NCBI GenBank assembly: GCA_038373885.1
Contig: JAWZYV010012245.1
Span: forward strand, 1 to 64,000
Source: Cheiracanthium punctorium
Taxonomy: Eukaryota > Arthropoda > Arachnida > Araneae > Cheiracanthiidae
DNA: 64,000 nt
Reading direction: 5' to 3'
Below the pieces are notes generated by a model that saw only the letters and a program-made list of their open reading frames with translations, was not told the origin of the DNA and ran no database searches. Shown here piece after piece: positions 11,752 to 23,239 of the stretch. Each line of letters opens with the position of its first letter. Positions within the stretch are counted from its first letter, which is position 1. The position numbers and the translations under genes were made by a program.

Positions 11752-11923
11752 CAGGGGCGTAGCCAGAAATTTTTCATGGGGGGGGGGGGTTATGACTACT
11801 GCAACTCATATATATGTATACGTGTGTGTGATAATGTAGTGAAGAATATACATTTTGTATGGCAAAAAATTCCTCATGGGGGGGTTATGACCCCCCTAAC
11901 CCCCCCCCTTGGCTACGCCTCTG
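11752..11923. mobile_element. hAT-type MITE, 172 bp
   Basis: The ends are CAGGGGCGTAGCCAGAAATT and TTGGCTACGCCTCTG, inside flanks AGGCCGGT / AGGCCGGC, an 8-bp duplication with one mismatch. A related but damaged GTAGCCAGGATTTTATTTCG end is visible near 11512. Confidence 0.8.
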
Positions 11924-12027
11924 AGGCCGGCGATAAGAAAATCCTGAGATCAATACCAGCTTGTGATGCTTTTGCTACTGCTTTCTCTCCGTTGATGACG
12001 ATGCCGGATCGCGGAAAAAACAGCTCC

Positions 12028-12545
12028 ATGGTTTATTAGTCTAATTACCATAATTAATTAACGTATATCTCGGAAACTATCCACCGGAGCGCGTTTTTAT
12101 TGATTCTCGAACCCCCCTAGACTCAACACCCCACCGATACTTAAAATTTCGAATGCTTTGACACCAAACTTAACCTTTTAATCTTACAGGCCCAGGGGGT
12201 CATACGAAGCTCCCCTATATTTTCAATTTGGGCATTTTAAACACTAGCCTCCTCCGGCGGCATCTCCAAAGTCTGGAAACCATCCCAGAGCCAATTTCTA
12301 CATGTTTGCAGTCCTTTTAAGCCTCAATCATGGTTAATTAGTCTAATTACCATAATTAATTAACGTATATCTCGGAAACTATCCATCGGAGCGCGTTTTT
12401 ATTGATTCTCGACCCCCCTTTAGGAATTCCCATCCTTACATAAAATTTCGAATGCTTTGACACCAAACTTAACCTTTTAATCTTACAGGCCCAGGGGGTC
12501 ATACGAAGCTCCCCTGTATTTTCATTTCGGGCAGTTTAAACACTA
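12028..12545. repeat. Tandem duplication, about 302-bp period
   Basis: The unit with TTAGTCTAATTACCATAATT followed by ACGTATATCTCGGAAACTATCC appears at about 12036 and again at about 12338. The match continues through CAGGCCCAGGGGGTCATACG to CATTTTAAACACTAG. No gene is present. Confidence 0.85.
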
Positions 12546-12923
12546 GTTTTACTCGAGCAAGGAGAGAGAGATGCTAGCTGCCCGAGAACTCAGCGGAGAA
12601 GAAACCCGATGAATTGGTGAAGGGTGTTTAAATAGTACGTCTTTCGGTGCAGAGAGAGGGAAAATTTCTTTAGTTGTTTTATTGATTCATGATTCGAATC
12701 ATCGAAGTAGTGAGTGAGTGAGTTGAGATTCGAATCAGTAAAATGAGTCGAACCGCCCATCTCTATTTCAAATAGTGTTTTGCTTTTAGCTTAGCAAATG
12801 GTGTTTGCTCGCAAACTTTGCTTTTCTTGTATGCATTTATTGTGTTCCTTAATCTTCAATTTTATGCTCCAAAATCATGTTAATTTTGATCTCGAATCTT
12901 AGTTTTCCTCTCGGAAACTCGGT

Positions 12924-13080
12924 GCTCCCGAGGTGCTCCCAAATGGAATTTTTCTGCTCCCAAATAGAATTTTTCTGCTCCCAAATAGAATTTTTCTGCT
13001 CCCAAATGGAATTTTTCTGCTCCCGAGGTGCTCCCAAATGAAATTTTTTCTGCTCCCGGGGTGCTCCCAAATCGAGTGTT
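12924..13080. repeat. 21-bp minisatellite
   Basis: The unit GCTCCCAAATGGAATTTTTCT recurs about six times, interspersed with GAGGTGCTCCC variants. The minus-strand frame across it encodes repeated NSIWEQK, a consequence of the repeat rather than evidence for a protein. Confidence 0.9.
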
Positions 13081-13838
13081 GGAGTTAACATCCCCGAAAG
13101 CACAATTAAGAAATTTCTACAATCTGCTTTTTTATAATTGCTTTCCTAGGGAATTAATTTATAGACATTAGATAAATCCTACAACATGCCAAGCTTAAAA
13201 TAAACAATTATTCTCCCATGCATGCATTATGCATTATCAGCATAACAGCTGGCCGGCCGGGTCAAAGAGGAAGAAATGTTTACTTTAAAAACAAGGAACC
13301 TCTCCCTTTTTCCCTCCCCTATGGAACCACTCTCTTTCTCCCTCCTCTACCATTGACTTCCCAAACAGATGTTTATTTATTTAGCTATATTTCTCTTTGT
13401 AAATTAAAAGCATTGATTTGTTTTATATTAAATCCTATGCTATTACTTGGGTTCTAAATCATAAGCATAGCATCACCAAAAGGTTTTTTTTTTTTTCTAA
13501 ATGTTGTGTGTGTGTGTGTGTGGGAATGCACATAGCATATCCTAAAGTAAAAATAGCCATGTTTCCTTTAAGTTTGGCAAGAAGAAAGGTTTTCAAATGA
13601 ATGGTTTTCTAAACAAAGTTGGGGGGGGGGCACACGCGACCGCCCGACGATATGCTTGTGTCTCAATATTGACAGTAAAATACTTTTAAACAGTCTATGA
13701 GAAGTGGGAGAGGGAGAGAAGTTTGAAACTGGATTTAAGCCATCATTAGTTAAAATGAAAACTGCTGAACTAATGCATTGTGCACAAAATGGAAAGTACT
13801 CAGTTTGCAAACCTGCATGAAGAAAACATTTTGAATAT
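13081..13838. other. Non-coding interior of the Tigger-like element
   Basis: No credible gene. It includes a (GT)n tract at about 13504-13522, poly-T at 13483-13497 and poly-G at 13620-13630. CAGCTGGCC and AATGTTTACTTT near 13247-13285 recall 7300-7345 within the TA-flanked MITE, suggesting distant relationship between the two elements, but the similarity is weak. Confidence 0.4.
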
Positions 13839-14078
13839 TTGGTAATTGATGATAAGTCACAAATTGTTAATCATTTGACCAGTGCTGAAATAATTTCCTC
13901 TGTTTCAAAACAAGAGGAAAACAACTCTGAAACAGAATCAAATGCTGGAGAGAAAGTTGAAAAACTTTCAGAATCTGAAGAAATTTTCAAAAGAGATCAA
14001 TATTTTAAATTCCTAGAAACACAAGACTGTGTAACCAAAGTAAAATTATTACCTGTTCAAACGCTGCAAGAAAAGTAA
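13839..14078 (+). pseudogene. Tigger-like transposase, C-terminal fragment
   Basis: An open frame of 79 codons contains LTSAEIISSVSKQEENN, an acidic serine-rich linker, then QYFKFLETQDCVTKVKLLPV before a TAA stop. The order (acidic linker, then a helix with the pattern FLE-Q followed by a hydrophobic segment close to the end) matches the C-termini of Tigger/jerky-type transposases as I know them. It lies near the right terminus of the Tigger-like element, where the transposase 3' end should be. The ATG used is only the first in the frame; the upstream coding part is missing, so this is a fragment. Confidence 0.5.
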
Positions 14079-14369
14079 TTTGTTGAGAGATTGCAAATTC
14101 TAAAACAAATCAAAATTAATATATTGTTTAACAAATAAATTTTAATGCTTTTGGTAATTTCAATTTATTTATTTTTTCTGTAAATAAATAAATTCCATTT
14201 TTTTGTTTTTTAAAGTAGTATTTGTATTTTAAAAAGTTTTAAGCATTATATTTATGTGTTCCAGCTATATTTTAATATGCTTACTAGGGAAGTTTAATGA
14301 TATAAGTGAATGATCCATATAATGCAAAACCTTGCGTTTTGAGGTTTGCATTATAAAGATCTTCTACTG

Positions 14370-14613
14370 TATATGAAATTTCAACATTCTACGACTAATG
14401 GTTTTTGAGATTTACATACATACTCATGTACGCGAAAGGTCTCCAATCTTGGTGACTTTTAGCATAGTTCTGGAGGAAGGCACGCGACCGTGGTTGGACC
14501 ATTACCTAACTGTATGGTTGGACTGTATTGTGCTTGAAATGGATGAATGTCCCTAAAATTGCCAATGACTGTAATCTCTTAGAAGTCTTTTGAGTATTCC
14601 TGTAGCAGAACTA
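14370..14613 (+). repeat. GGCGATATTTCGCC-family repeat, copy 1, segment 2
   Basis: This continues copy 1 exactly where the Tigger-like element interrupted it and matches about 33868-34102, including GACCGTGGTTGGACCA and GTGCTTGAAATGGATGAATG. It ends at CTGTAGCAGAACTA, where pogo starts. The sister copy reads CTGTAGCTGAACTATAAAT without a break. Confidence 0.9.
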
Positions 14614-15140
14614 CCGTATTTTCTTGCGTATAATACGTGGCGGCGTATAATCTGCACCCGCTAATTTTTTAAATAATAAAAAGAAAATTATCAGATAATA
14701 CGCACCGGCAGATAACACAGCGGATTATTCACTATTTTCAACAGCCCATTTCTTTTTTTTAATCAGTGACTATGCATATATAATAACTGTAGTGTAAACA
14801 AACAAACAACAAAACTATAAAATAATAAAAAGTTACAAAATACAATTTTTGACCATCTAATTTTTAAGGTAGTTTTAAATTTTTTTTTTTTTTCTTTTAA
14901 TTTTATAACTACAATTTTTCTTTTCAGTGAATCGTTTCTAAAACATAAAATTTCTTATAAATATACATAATTCCAATGCTCGAGGTTTTTAAATTTCTGA
15001 AAAAAAAAGTCCATGGAAAATAATAAATTTTTGTACTTACCTTGAACCACATTAATTAAAGAAACAATTGCAAATCACGATGTAGAAATAAACACTCCCT
15101 CCGACACAATTTTTAATAATTTAAAAATCACAATTACAAA

Positions 15141-16049
15141 CTAATTGAAACCATCAAAATCAGAATTATCCGTATACGAATTAAATAAATTTAAAATGTT
15201 GTTGCTTAATTCAGAAGATTCCGCATCGTCGTCATCAAAATCTTCATTGCCATCAATTTTGCAGTTTCCTCCTATGATTTCGCACTTTTTAAAAGCGTTC
15301 TTTACTGTTGATGTTTCTACAGCTTCCCACACAGTTTTTACCCATTGCGTAACTTTCGCATATGACGCTCGGCACATTTTCCCTTTATCAGTAAAAGTGT
15401 GCATTCCTTTGAGCATCCAATCTTCCCACTCCTTTCGTAATTTGCTTTCGAATGAGCGAAACACCAATGTCAAGGGGTTGTAAGATTTTGGTTAAACTTC
15501 CAGGAATTATGGTGAGTTTTGCTCCCAGAGATTTACATTGATCTTTTATAGATTCCTTTAGGTGAGCTTTCATGGAATCCATGATCAGAAGAGCATGAGG
15601 CTTAAAAAAACTATTTTTTCGTCGTCTCCATACAGTATTTAACCACTCTTTCATAACTTCTTCATTCATCCAACCTTTGACATTCACTTGAATTATCACA
15701 CTGGTTGGAAAGTTTTCCTTTGGTACAGTTTTTCTTTTGAAGATGATCATCAGTGGCAGTTTAGTTCCGTCAGCAGTGCAAGCTAAAACAACTGTGAAAG
15801 AATTTCTTTCATGCCCAGTTGTGTTGATATTTACACTATTTGTTCCTATTTGCTCCACAGTCTGATTTGGGGGAATGTCGAACGAGACAGGCACTTTGTC
15901 CGTATTATAAATCTTGCTTTCTGTGAAGTTGTTGGATAAAATTAGATTTCTAGTCAAATGTTGTTCCTGGGAAACAAAACATCGTGAGGTCCTACATCTG
16001 CTTACCAGAGTTAAATTTGATAAAAGACAAAGCCATAAATAGGCTAAAA
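15141..16049 (-). pseudogene. pogo transposase, DDE catalytic half
   Basis: The minus-strand translation shows the pogo/Tigger DDE_1 domain: KVPVSFDIPPNQTVEQIG, a catalytic aspartate in VVLACTADG, the strand KLPLMIIFKRK, the second aspartate in LLIMDSMKAHL, and the third in LQPLDIGV. The C-terminal part continues in another frame (RSFESKLRKEWEDWM, then an acidic tail ending near 15141), so a frameshift lies near 15450-15475. A short stretch at its N-terminal edge reads poorly (about 15960-16049). The frame stops being pogo-like at the copia-A LTR boundary. The missing N-terminal half is 23.5 kb away on the same strand. The triad is present as D-D-D, so the fold is recognisable although the gene is broken. 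Confidence 0.9.
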
Positions 16050-16858
16050 TACTTTTATTAAAGAACAAGTTCTACTTACAAGTCATGTAAATAATTATGA
16101 CATTTTTCGGGACACATAATATAAAACATTTCTACGGTCTCATGAGCAATCAATTATAAGGTCTAACATTTTTAAGTTAAAGACATTTAGCTAAATTTGA
16201 AACGAACATTTATAATTTACATTTTTGCAAAGCTTGCGCAGCTAACGTAATAAGCCGATACTACGGCCAAAAGATTTAGCTTAAAGTTTCATTTAACTAA
16301 AGATTTCTGCTATTCGCAGTCTAAATTAAATTACATTAAACACGGATTACAGCTGCTGGCTGAACTTCGCCCTACGCTCCCGGCTCCCTCTGCAAACAGC
16401 TGAGATTGAGAGCTTTTATACAGAAGTAGAAACTAGTAGAAAACGGCTGGCGGATGTGGCGTCCAATCAGAGACCACCGCGTGCGGGAGCGAAGATATTT
16501 GCATCTGGCGAAACATTTGCATAACGATTTTTACGTGCCGAAAGAAAGACTCGCGAGCAAGATCAGCACAGAAAAGAATATTAACTACGGCCAGCAGCAC
16601 AAGCACTGCTCAACTTTGCCGATGAAACTTGTTTTGATTTTAAACTAAGCTCATGTGGCCGTTTACAAAACCATACCACTGCTTCATACAGCTATTAAAT
16701 CTTTTAGCGACGACGGGAAAACGGATTATTGTTTTGAAACTGGGGAAAAGGTTTTTATTTCAATTTTAGTTACGTTTTATTTATGCTATTATAAGCAAGG
16801 ATTAAGTAATTAAAGATCAAATAAATTAATTAAAGTTTCATAATGATTAATCCCTGCA
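16050..16858 (-). repeat. copia-A 3' LTR
   Basis: Its inner end is fixed by the polypurine tract at 16859. Its outer end is inferred from the TAAAA repeat and the end of the pogo coding region. The part at 16514-16858 matches 39209-39552 closely. The part at 16050-16513 has no counterpart at the other end. A GC-richer segment at about 16340-16520 contrasts with the AT-rich surroundings. Confidence 0.65.
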
Positions 16859-17473
16859 AAACTCCCCCTTTCTCCCATCTTCGTAAATATGATGATTATA
16901 TTTAAACAATTTTTCTTTTGTGACCGGCTTGGTCAACAAATCTGCTACGTTCCAATTTCTAGGAACTTTCAATAATTGAAAAAGTCCATCATTTAGCAAC
17001 TCTTTTACAAAATGGAATCGTATATCAATGTGTTTATTTCTAGTATTCTCAAGTTGATTTTTACTGTAATAAATAGCACTTTCAGTATGGCTGAACATAA
17101 CAGGTTTCTCAATTTTAATTTTCAAAATATTTGCACTTTCTTCGTAAATTGTATGCAGCAAAAGTAATTCTTTACAGCATTCAGATATGGAGATATACTC
17201 AACCTCCATCGTCAACAATGCGATGCACTTTTGTTTTCTTATTTTCCAAGAAATTGGAATATTTTTAAAGAAAATTATAAATCCGGAAAAAGATTGCCTA
17301 CTATCACGATCGGAGGCCCATGAAGCATCAGTGAATGCACTTAAATGCTTTTTGTAATCTATGGTTAAGGGTATGAAATAATTTTCAGTTGAAATAGCAT
17401 AGTTAAAAACTTGACATAACAACCGCCAGTGTGTGGACGTCAGGCGGGAATTAAATTGAGCTAACATCGTCAC
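16847..17473 (-). pseudogene. copia-A RNase H domain
   Basis: The frame contains the copia RNase H signatures: AFTDASWASDRDSRQSFSG (first acidic residue), ISWKIRKQKCIALLTMEVEY (second acidic residue), and the C-terminal NKHIDIRFHFVKE with ADLLTKP. These define the end of the copia Pol polyprotein. The frame continues upstream in another register, with the join near 17480-17530. It lies immediately before the polypurine tract, as expected for the 3' end of pol. Confidence 0.9.
16859..16873 (-). promoter_or_regulatory. copia-A polypurine tract
   Basis: The minus strand reads AAAGGGGGAGTTT directly before the LTR terminus TGCAGGG, the expected place and composition for plus-strand priming. Confidence 0.8.
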
Positions 17474-17530
17474 CGCAAATAAAATGTCGGGTCATGATTG
17501 AGTAGCTAAAAACAGTAACGATCCGATCAG

Positions 17531-18640
17531 CTATCTATAGTGGACTTCTTCAACAGAAGGTTCATTGCCGCTCGTTACAAGTTGGCTTAGCGACATTGGC
17601 AATTTACATTTAACAAAAGGAATATTTTTAAATTTTTCTTTAAGACGACTAATATACTGCTTTTGGTGAATAGCCCAATTTCCCTGTGAATCCTTAAATT
17701 CTATACCTAAAATTTTCTTTACTTCTCCTAAATTTTTTATTTCGAATTTAGATTTTAAAAGTTCAGTGACTTCATTTAATTGAGAAAGAGATCTTGAGAA
17801 TACTATTAAATCGTCTACATAGATCAAAAGTATGACATTACATATTAAGTGGTACACACAATTCGTTTTTGAGAATGGAGAAAACCCCAGATTTAGCAAC
17901 GTTGTATTAAACTCTGAATGCCACTGTCTACCGGCTTGATGCAAGCCGTAGATTGCTTTATTTAATCTCAAAACATGCTATTTTCGTGTAGTACCATCAG
18001 TAAAATTAAAGCCCTTGGGCGTCTCCATAAAATGTTCACGATCTAACCGACCATAGAGGTAGGCACATTTCACGTCAAGATGCCTATGAAACCATTTTAA
18101 GGAGATGACCAAAAGACTTAATACCTCAGAGATAAATTACCTCAAAATTTACAACAGGAGAAAAAACTTCGTCGTAGTCCATACCAAACACTAAAAACCC
18201 TGGTTAAAACCCTGGGCCACGATTCTCGCTTTAAAACCACTTTTTAACGGTGGCGTGGATTCCTTCAATTTGAAAACCCAACGGGAACCGATGACTTTCT
18301 TGTCCACAGGTCGAGGCACTAAGGTGTAGACTTCTCTTGCTTTGAGTCGAGAGTTCCTCATCTATGGCACATTTCCACTCGGAGGCTTCTGGGACGACTA
18401 ACGCTTCTTCATATGTTGAGGGCTCCACGATGCACAGAAAGGAGATTTCACCTGCAGTAGAATCGGGCTCAGAATCGTCGGCGCTTGCGACTTGAGGGGA
18501 GGGTGCAGGATCCGTATTTTTAAAGTTGAAATAGAGGTAGTGTCGTAGATTATACCGTGAGAGTCACAGTAGTACTCCTTGACCTTTTTGGCTCCTCTCA
18601 GACGTAGATTGGTGGTTTGGTGGGTAGTAATATACGTCAA
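17531..18640 (-). pseudogene. copia-A reverse transcriptase (RVT_2), frameshifted
   Basis: The segment 17531-17971 holds LNKAIYGLHQAGRQWHSEF and the catalytic LLIYVDDLIVFS, followed by GEVKKILGIEF. Upstream, 18231-18428 shows the N-terminal edge EPSTYEEALVVPEASEWKCA. Between them the frame is broken (about 17972-18230), although residues of the DVKCAYLYG type are visible in another frame. The catalytic YVDD is intact, but stops and shifts make the enzyme inactive. The upstream part runs into the BEL/Pao insertion at 18696. Confidence 0.85.
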
Positions 18641-18695
18641 TCCGACCTCTCGTTTTGCCGCTCGCTCTCTCCTTCTCCACGCGATGCCAGGTATC

Positions 18696-19037
18696 GCATC
18701 CCTGCATAACGATATTATTAAATTATGACAAGGTAAACTAGTAAACTTACAACTAACCTTGCATAAGCAGTTTTTTCGGATTCTTGTCTAAAAAAAAATA
18801 CTCTCCTATAAATGAGAAACAGTAAAGCTGGGTTTTAATTAAAACATCCAACAAAAATACACAATCACATCACATTTCACATTATATATATTACATATTA
18901 AGAAAAAAAAAGAACAACACCTTTTTATTTTCTGTGTTGCCAAAAAACCAACAACGAAGAAACGAAACACAAGTTTCTACTCACGTTTCATTTAGTTAGT
19001 CCTAGCCTTGCAGAATGGTGGAAATGTCGCTTTTGCA
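18696..19037 (-). repeat. BEL/Pao 3' LTR
   Basis: It starts GCATCCCTGCATAACGATAT and ends GTCGCTTTTGCA. Next to it the minus strand reads CTCAAAGGTGGGAGTATGT, a purine-rich priming tract (19038-19056). It matches the right LTR over nearly all its length, with scattered differences and small indels. Confidence 0.9.
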
Positions 19038-19075
19038 ACATACTCCCACCTTTGAGTTTCGAACTTTGGAGAAAC

Positions 19076-20432
19076 TCAAACCTTAACTCTTGTCTTAATT
19101 AACCGTCCATATCTAGACCGTTTTCCTGGAACAGTCTCTGGCAAAATGTCTGTGTCAGCTTTCTCGACCACAGGAACTGCTGAAGCAGGACACTCTTCAC
19201 TTCTTACAGGACATTCCCTGACAGTCTGGTGCACGATCAGTCGATTGGACGTTGAACGGGGTTCTGGTGAAGGCACGCCAATGTCACTTTTCTGAGTCAC
19301 CTCAAGAGGAATCAGTTTGAGCACTGGACGAAGAAATTCTCCACCTTCCATTCTGACTTTTATTAGTCGAATGTGACCATCTTTTGCAGGATACAGTTCT
19401 ATCACTTTTGCCAAAGGCCACTCAAGTCCCTTGACATTCTCATTAGCAACTAGTACAATATCCCCAATTTCAAGAGGTTTCTGGTTTTTATAATATTTTG
19501 AGTACTGACATAAATGTCCCAAATATTCGGCACGAAACCTCTTTCTCAAATCCTCTTTGACTCTTTGTCTGTACGCATGTCTCTTATTCAGAGATGTTGC
19601 ATCTAAATTATCAAGATCGCGGTCTTCGGGGAGAGGGGCCTCTATTATCGGTTTCGGCTGTAAATTAAATCTTCTACATCACACACAAGTTCTAATAACA
19701 TTTCTTACTGTCTTCCGACATTTAAGAATCCAAAACTCCTCTCTCAAGTTGCTCATCAGGATCTGAACTCCTGCATGGCTTAATTTCAAGTGTCTAGTTC
19801 GAATAATCATTCCAACAACTGGATGATGTGAAGGCAATATTGCTGGATATCGAGAATCTTCTGGTCATTTCTCATTAAAATCCAAGTCATTACCTTCTAA
19901 AGGTTTGATGAATCTATATAACATTGAAGTGATTTTAATTGTTTGTCTTCTGGTCCCGAAAATGCTTCCCTCTGTATGACTTTCAACAAGGAAGTTTCTG
20001 CTTTATTTATTTCTTCTACTGTGAAAACTCCAGAAATTCGCTGGCACTTTTCAACTTTGCAGTTGGAGAGAAATCGGTGAATCCAGGCTGTAACTCGAAG
20101 TAATTTACCACAAGAAGAAAATCGGTTGTAATGTTTCTCTCCTGGCTTGTCCGTATTAGCTGCGGCAATAATAGTCTTCCTTTTCTCAGAATTTATGTCA
20201 AAATCGGGAACTATATTAGACTGAAGCCATTTATCTGGTGGTCCGTTTCACAATTCTGTACCTTCCCACCATCTTGATTTAGCCAAATTTTCTACACTGC
20301 ATTCAATGACCCTGGTACGTGGTGCCAGTCTTCAATATTTGACAAAGAGTGAATCTCTTGCATGCGGTTATAAACAAAGGGAGTCCAGTTCTCACTTCTT
20401 TTTATCCAATGCAGAGCATTTGAGGAGTCCGA
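19076..20432 (-). pseudogene. BEL/Pao integrase and C-terminal domain, badly broken
   Basis: The frame 19076-19549 encodes the Pao C-terminal domain (DUF5641-like): YKNQKPLEIGDIVLVANENV, then WPLAKVIELYPAKDGHIR and RPVLKLIPLE. This domain follows the integrase in BEL/Pao polyproteins. From 19550 to 20432 short pieces in all three frames correspond to where the integrase should be, but there are many stops and shifts and I cannot delineate the DDE core. The tail (19076-19250) adds a proline/serine-rich stretch ending GRLIKTRVKV. Confidence 0.75.
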
Positions 20433-21055
20433 CTAAAAGAATCTTTGTATTTTTCCAATTCTTAGATCCTCACTCACACTATGTGTCAATCGCACTCCGA
20501 TTGCACAGGCCAGTAATTCCAGTCTTGGTATGGAAATAGTCTTCATTGGGGCAACTCGGCATTTTGCTTGAACTAGCTGACAGGTCGTTGAATTTTCAGT
20601 TTCACTTTTTAAAAACACACAACAAGCGTACGCTTTGACACTTGCATTGCAGAACACGTGTAAAGTTAGACTTTTGGGTATTTCACCTTTGGGAGTAAGA
20701 CAACTCGGAATTTCTATTTCCTTCAACATGGATATTTCTTTTCACCGTTCAAATCTTTTAGCAATGGAAGTTGGAAGTTCTGCATCCCAAGATACTTTCA
20801 ACTGCCAACACTCTTGCAATAGGATTTTCGGTCCCAACGTAGCTGGGCAAGTAAAGCAGAGAGGATCAAAGATCTTATGGACAGCCGACAAAATTTTCCT
20901 TTTAGTTACTGGTGTATCATCTTCAACAATATCTCGCAAATCAACAGCTAAAGAATCACTGTTTAATTTCCATTTTAGTCCCAGAACAGGAATGTTCTTT
21001 TCCTTCTCATGCAAAAGATCTTCAGAATATTGACGCTTATAATTGTGCTCCCACC
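20433..21055 (-). pseudogene. BEL/Pao RT C-terminal and RNase H region
   Basis: Translation of 20742-21014 shows VLGLKWKLNSDSLAVDL, then TKRKILSAVHKIFDPLCF and the linker into RNase H. 20433-20729 shows LHVFCNASVKAYACCVF and TISIPRLELLACAIGVRL. These are hallmarks of the Pao RT connection and RNase H. The first catalytic RNase H position appears as Asn in FCNAS, where related elements have Asp, so this domain is probably inactive even before counting frameshifts. The left end of the hAT MITE at 21064 cuts the frame from the rest of the RT. Confidence 0.85.
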
Positions 21056-21063
21056 CTTGAAGT

Positions 21064-22057
21064 CAAGGTTGGACGGTATTTACCGTCTGATGGTATTTAC
21101 CGGTTTTTACTACGGTTTTTACCGTCTTTGGAAAAACATGTTTTTACCAGGGTTTTTACAACCTTTGAGAAAAACTTAATAATTTGACTATTTTTTGTCA
21201 CTTTTTTGAAGATTTATCTCTCCATCAATGGCTGAGAGGTTCTGCTATCGAAACTGGATGGTGGGAGGTGCCAGTTTCATACCCAGGTCGTGCCTGTTGA
21301 TCTAGCTGTTCGGAGTTTTCCGTGGATTTTTTTTTCAAAAATCGCACATAAATACTGGCTAGGATCCCTTAGGAATAGGAAGGTATTCCCCAATAGGATT
21401 AGAATCCTAGTGCAGTCAGTCAATCGGCCTTAATCCACAAGCAACCCATGAAGATTTATCTGCTATTTTTTCATTTTCTCTGGGATAAAAGTTCAGGACA
21501 TTTAATATCACTATTTCCATTTCTATATAACAATATTCACCTAATTCAGTGTCTGATTTGGTAAGTAAAAGAATGCTATACGAAAATAGTTCATTTTAAG
21601 GAATATAATAAACACAGAAAACTTTAATCCATGTTTTCATCTTACAAGAAATTCAAATTTATAGATAATGTACATTTATCATTATTAAACTTATTAAAAC
21701 TATTATTATGAGAAGGCACATTACAATATTTATTACAATTATGTAATGCAGGCTAGTTTAATAATTTTTACTTAAAGGAAAATTGCAAATATACTTTTAC
21801 TACACTTAACTTATCTTAATCATTTTAATGAAAACTAAATGCTTACAAATATTATTTGTTACATAATGTAGTTTGCACAATCACATAATGTAGTTTGCAT
21901 CATCATGATGTCCTGATGATGATATATCCACATCAATTACATGAGAATACAGTTTTATAAATAGCATTAATATACAATTTATGACTCGGGGAGTTTATTG
22001 TATCATTAGGTTTTTACCCCTTTTTCCCAGGTTTTTACCGGTAAAAAGCCAACCCTG
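21064..22057. mobile_element. hAT MITE family M2, copy a, 994 bp
   Basis: The ends are CAAGGTTGGACGGTATTTAC on the left and GGTAAAAAGCCAACCCTG on the right. The 8-bp duplication CTTGAAGT lies at 21056-21063 and 22058-22065. Subterminal GGTTTTTACCGG repeats are present. It is nearly identical by eye to 44701-45724. It interrupts the BEL/Pao RT, whose frame resumes on the other side. Confidence 0.95.
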
Positions 22058-22892
22058 CTTGAAGTTCAAATTTAGCAGTGCTGTGAATTAATTTTGACTC
22101 TTCAATAAAATTCTCAAGCTCTTCTGGATCATTCACACTGGTAACACAATTATCCACGTAAAATGACTCTAACAACTTAGTTGCAGTTTTTGCAAAACTG
22201 GGAGGAACGTTCTTTAGATGAAATCGAAGGGTTGCCCCCAACAGATATAGAAAACAAGTCCGTCCGAAAACTACCCTTTGATGTTGGAAAACTCTAGGAT
22301 TGGCTGAATCTCCTTTCTCCCACCATAAAAATTTCAGATAGGGTCTATCCGATTCACTTATTCCAATCTGTAGAAAGGCTCTACGGATATCTGCAATAAC
22401 ATCTATTTTCTGAAAACGAAATCTATTCATCAAGGCAGGAATGAGCTCGACGGTGTTAGGTCCTTTTTCTAAACAATCGTTGATCGAAGGTGAATTCTTC
22501 TCCCTGGCCGATCCACCAAAAACGGGTCGCACTCTTGCGGTGGAATTTTCTTTAACTACGGCTCTGTGAGGCAAGTAATCTTCACTTTCATCAGACGAAT
22601 TCTGAGGAATTTCTTCTATGACTCCTTCTTGAATCCACTCTCTAAACATTTCTTCGTATGCCTCTAAATTTGCGCTCTTCTTCAATGAATCTATGCAATT
22701 TTTCAACCTTCGTTCTGCAACATTTCTGCCACTGGGTAAAGGAGGATGGCCTTCTATCTGCGGGAGGCTCACAACATATCTTCCATCACTATCAATTTTC
22801 TCACTTTTGTTAAAATGTTCTTCAGCTGCCTTCTCAAGTTCTTGTCGACTACCTTTCTCTCCTGGGTCTAAGATTCCTAGATTAGTCTCCAT
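22058..22892 (-). pseudogene. BEL/Pao reverse transcriptase, N-terminal and catalytic part
   Basis: The frame includes PLPSGRNVAERRL, then YLPHRAVVKENSTARVRPVF, SINDCLEKGPN, the first catalytic aspartate in KIDVIADIRRAFLQIGIS, and the second motif as ESFYVDNCVTS. The YVDN variant replaces YVDD, common in BEL/Pao. The frame is open for 285 codons until the MITE boundary, so the lesion that ended it is the MITE. The preceding link to protease (about 22893-23239) contains stops. Confidence 0.9.
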
Positions 22893-23239
22893 AAATCTGA
22901 AATTTTCGCATCATTAACATGCAGTGACATAACACTGTTAGGGCTATCTGAAGACTCAAGTGTGTCTGTTTTACCCATTAAAGTCCAACCAAGACGTGTT
23001 TCCATTAAAACCAATCCGCTTCTTAATTGTTCTATGTTTCTGGTATACAGTTTTCGAGCAATATGAGATCCTACCAGTCCATGGATTTCGTCCGGAGAAA
23101 ATTCATATAATAAATCTACCTCATCATTTAAATCCGAGAGAAAAACCTCGCGTTTCTTAAATTCATGTATAAATTCCCCTTTTGGTACTTTTGCAATTTC
23201 AGAACAAATCTTTTCCTGATTTAATACTTCAAACTTGCA

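Larger units (their letters stand above)
10440..12765. mobile_element. hAT-type element, 2.3 kb, non-autonomous
   Basis: The ends read AAGAGATGGCCAATGATTCG and its partner, finishing GAACCGCCCATCTCTA. The 8-bp duplication TTTCAAAT is present at 10432-10439 and 12766-12773. Subterminal repeats of GATTCGAATC and GAGTCGAA are abundant (10450-10960 and 12680-12755). The interior has no transposase. It holds a 172-bp MITE (11752-11923), poly-A and poly-G tracts, and a tandem duplication (12028-12545). Confidence 0.85.
6027..14369 (+). mobile_element. Tigger-like DNA transposon, expanded to 8.3 kb by nested insertions
   Basis: The ends read CAGTAGAAGATC and GATCTTCTACTG, with TA at 6025-6026 and 14370-14371. 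The flanks join into the sequence found uninterrupted near 33848-33880 (GTTACA..AATCTTATATATGAAATTTC), which proves a single insertion point. The only credible transposase remnant is the C-terminal fragment at 13839-14078. The rest is later insertions: a TA-flanked MITE (6460-7867), hAT MITE (8915-9016), CAGGGTGTC element (9024-10355) and hAT element (10440-12765). The original Tigger probably had only part of this length. Whether it was autonomous cannot be told. Confidence 0.8.

Noticed and set aside
12849..13103. 84-codon frame with NSIWEQK repeats as a gene
   Set aside because: The frame is produced by a 21-bp minisatellite and has no non-repeat protein features.
15145..15483. Plus-strand frame opposite the pogo C-terminus
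   Set aside because: Shadow of the minus-strand pogo coding sequence, which has clear domain motifs.
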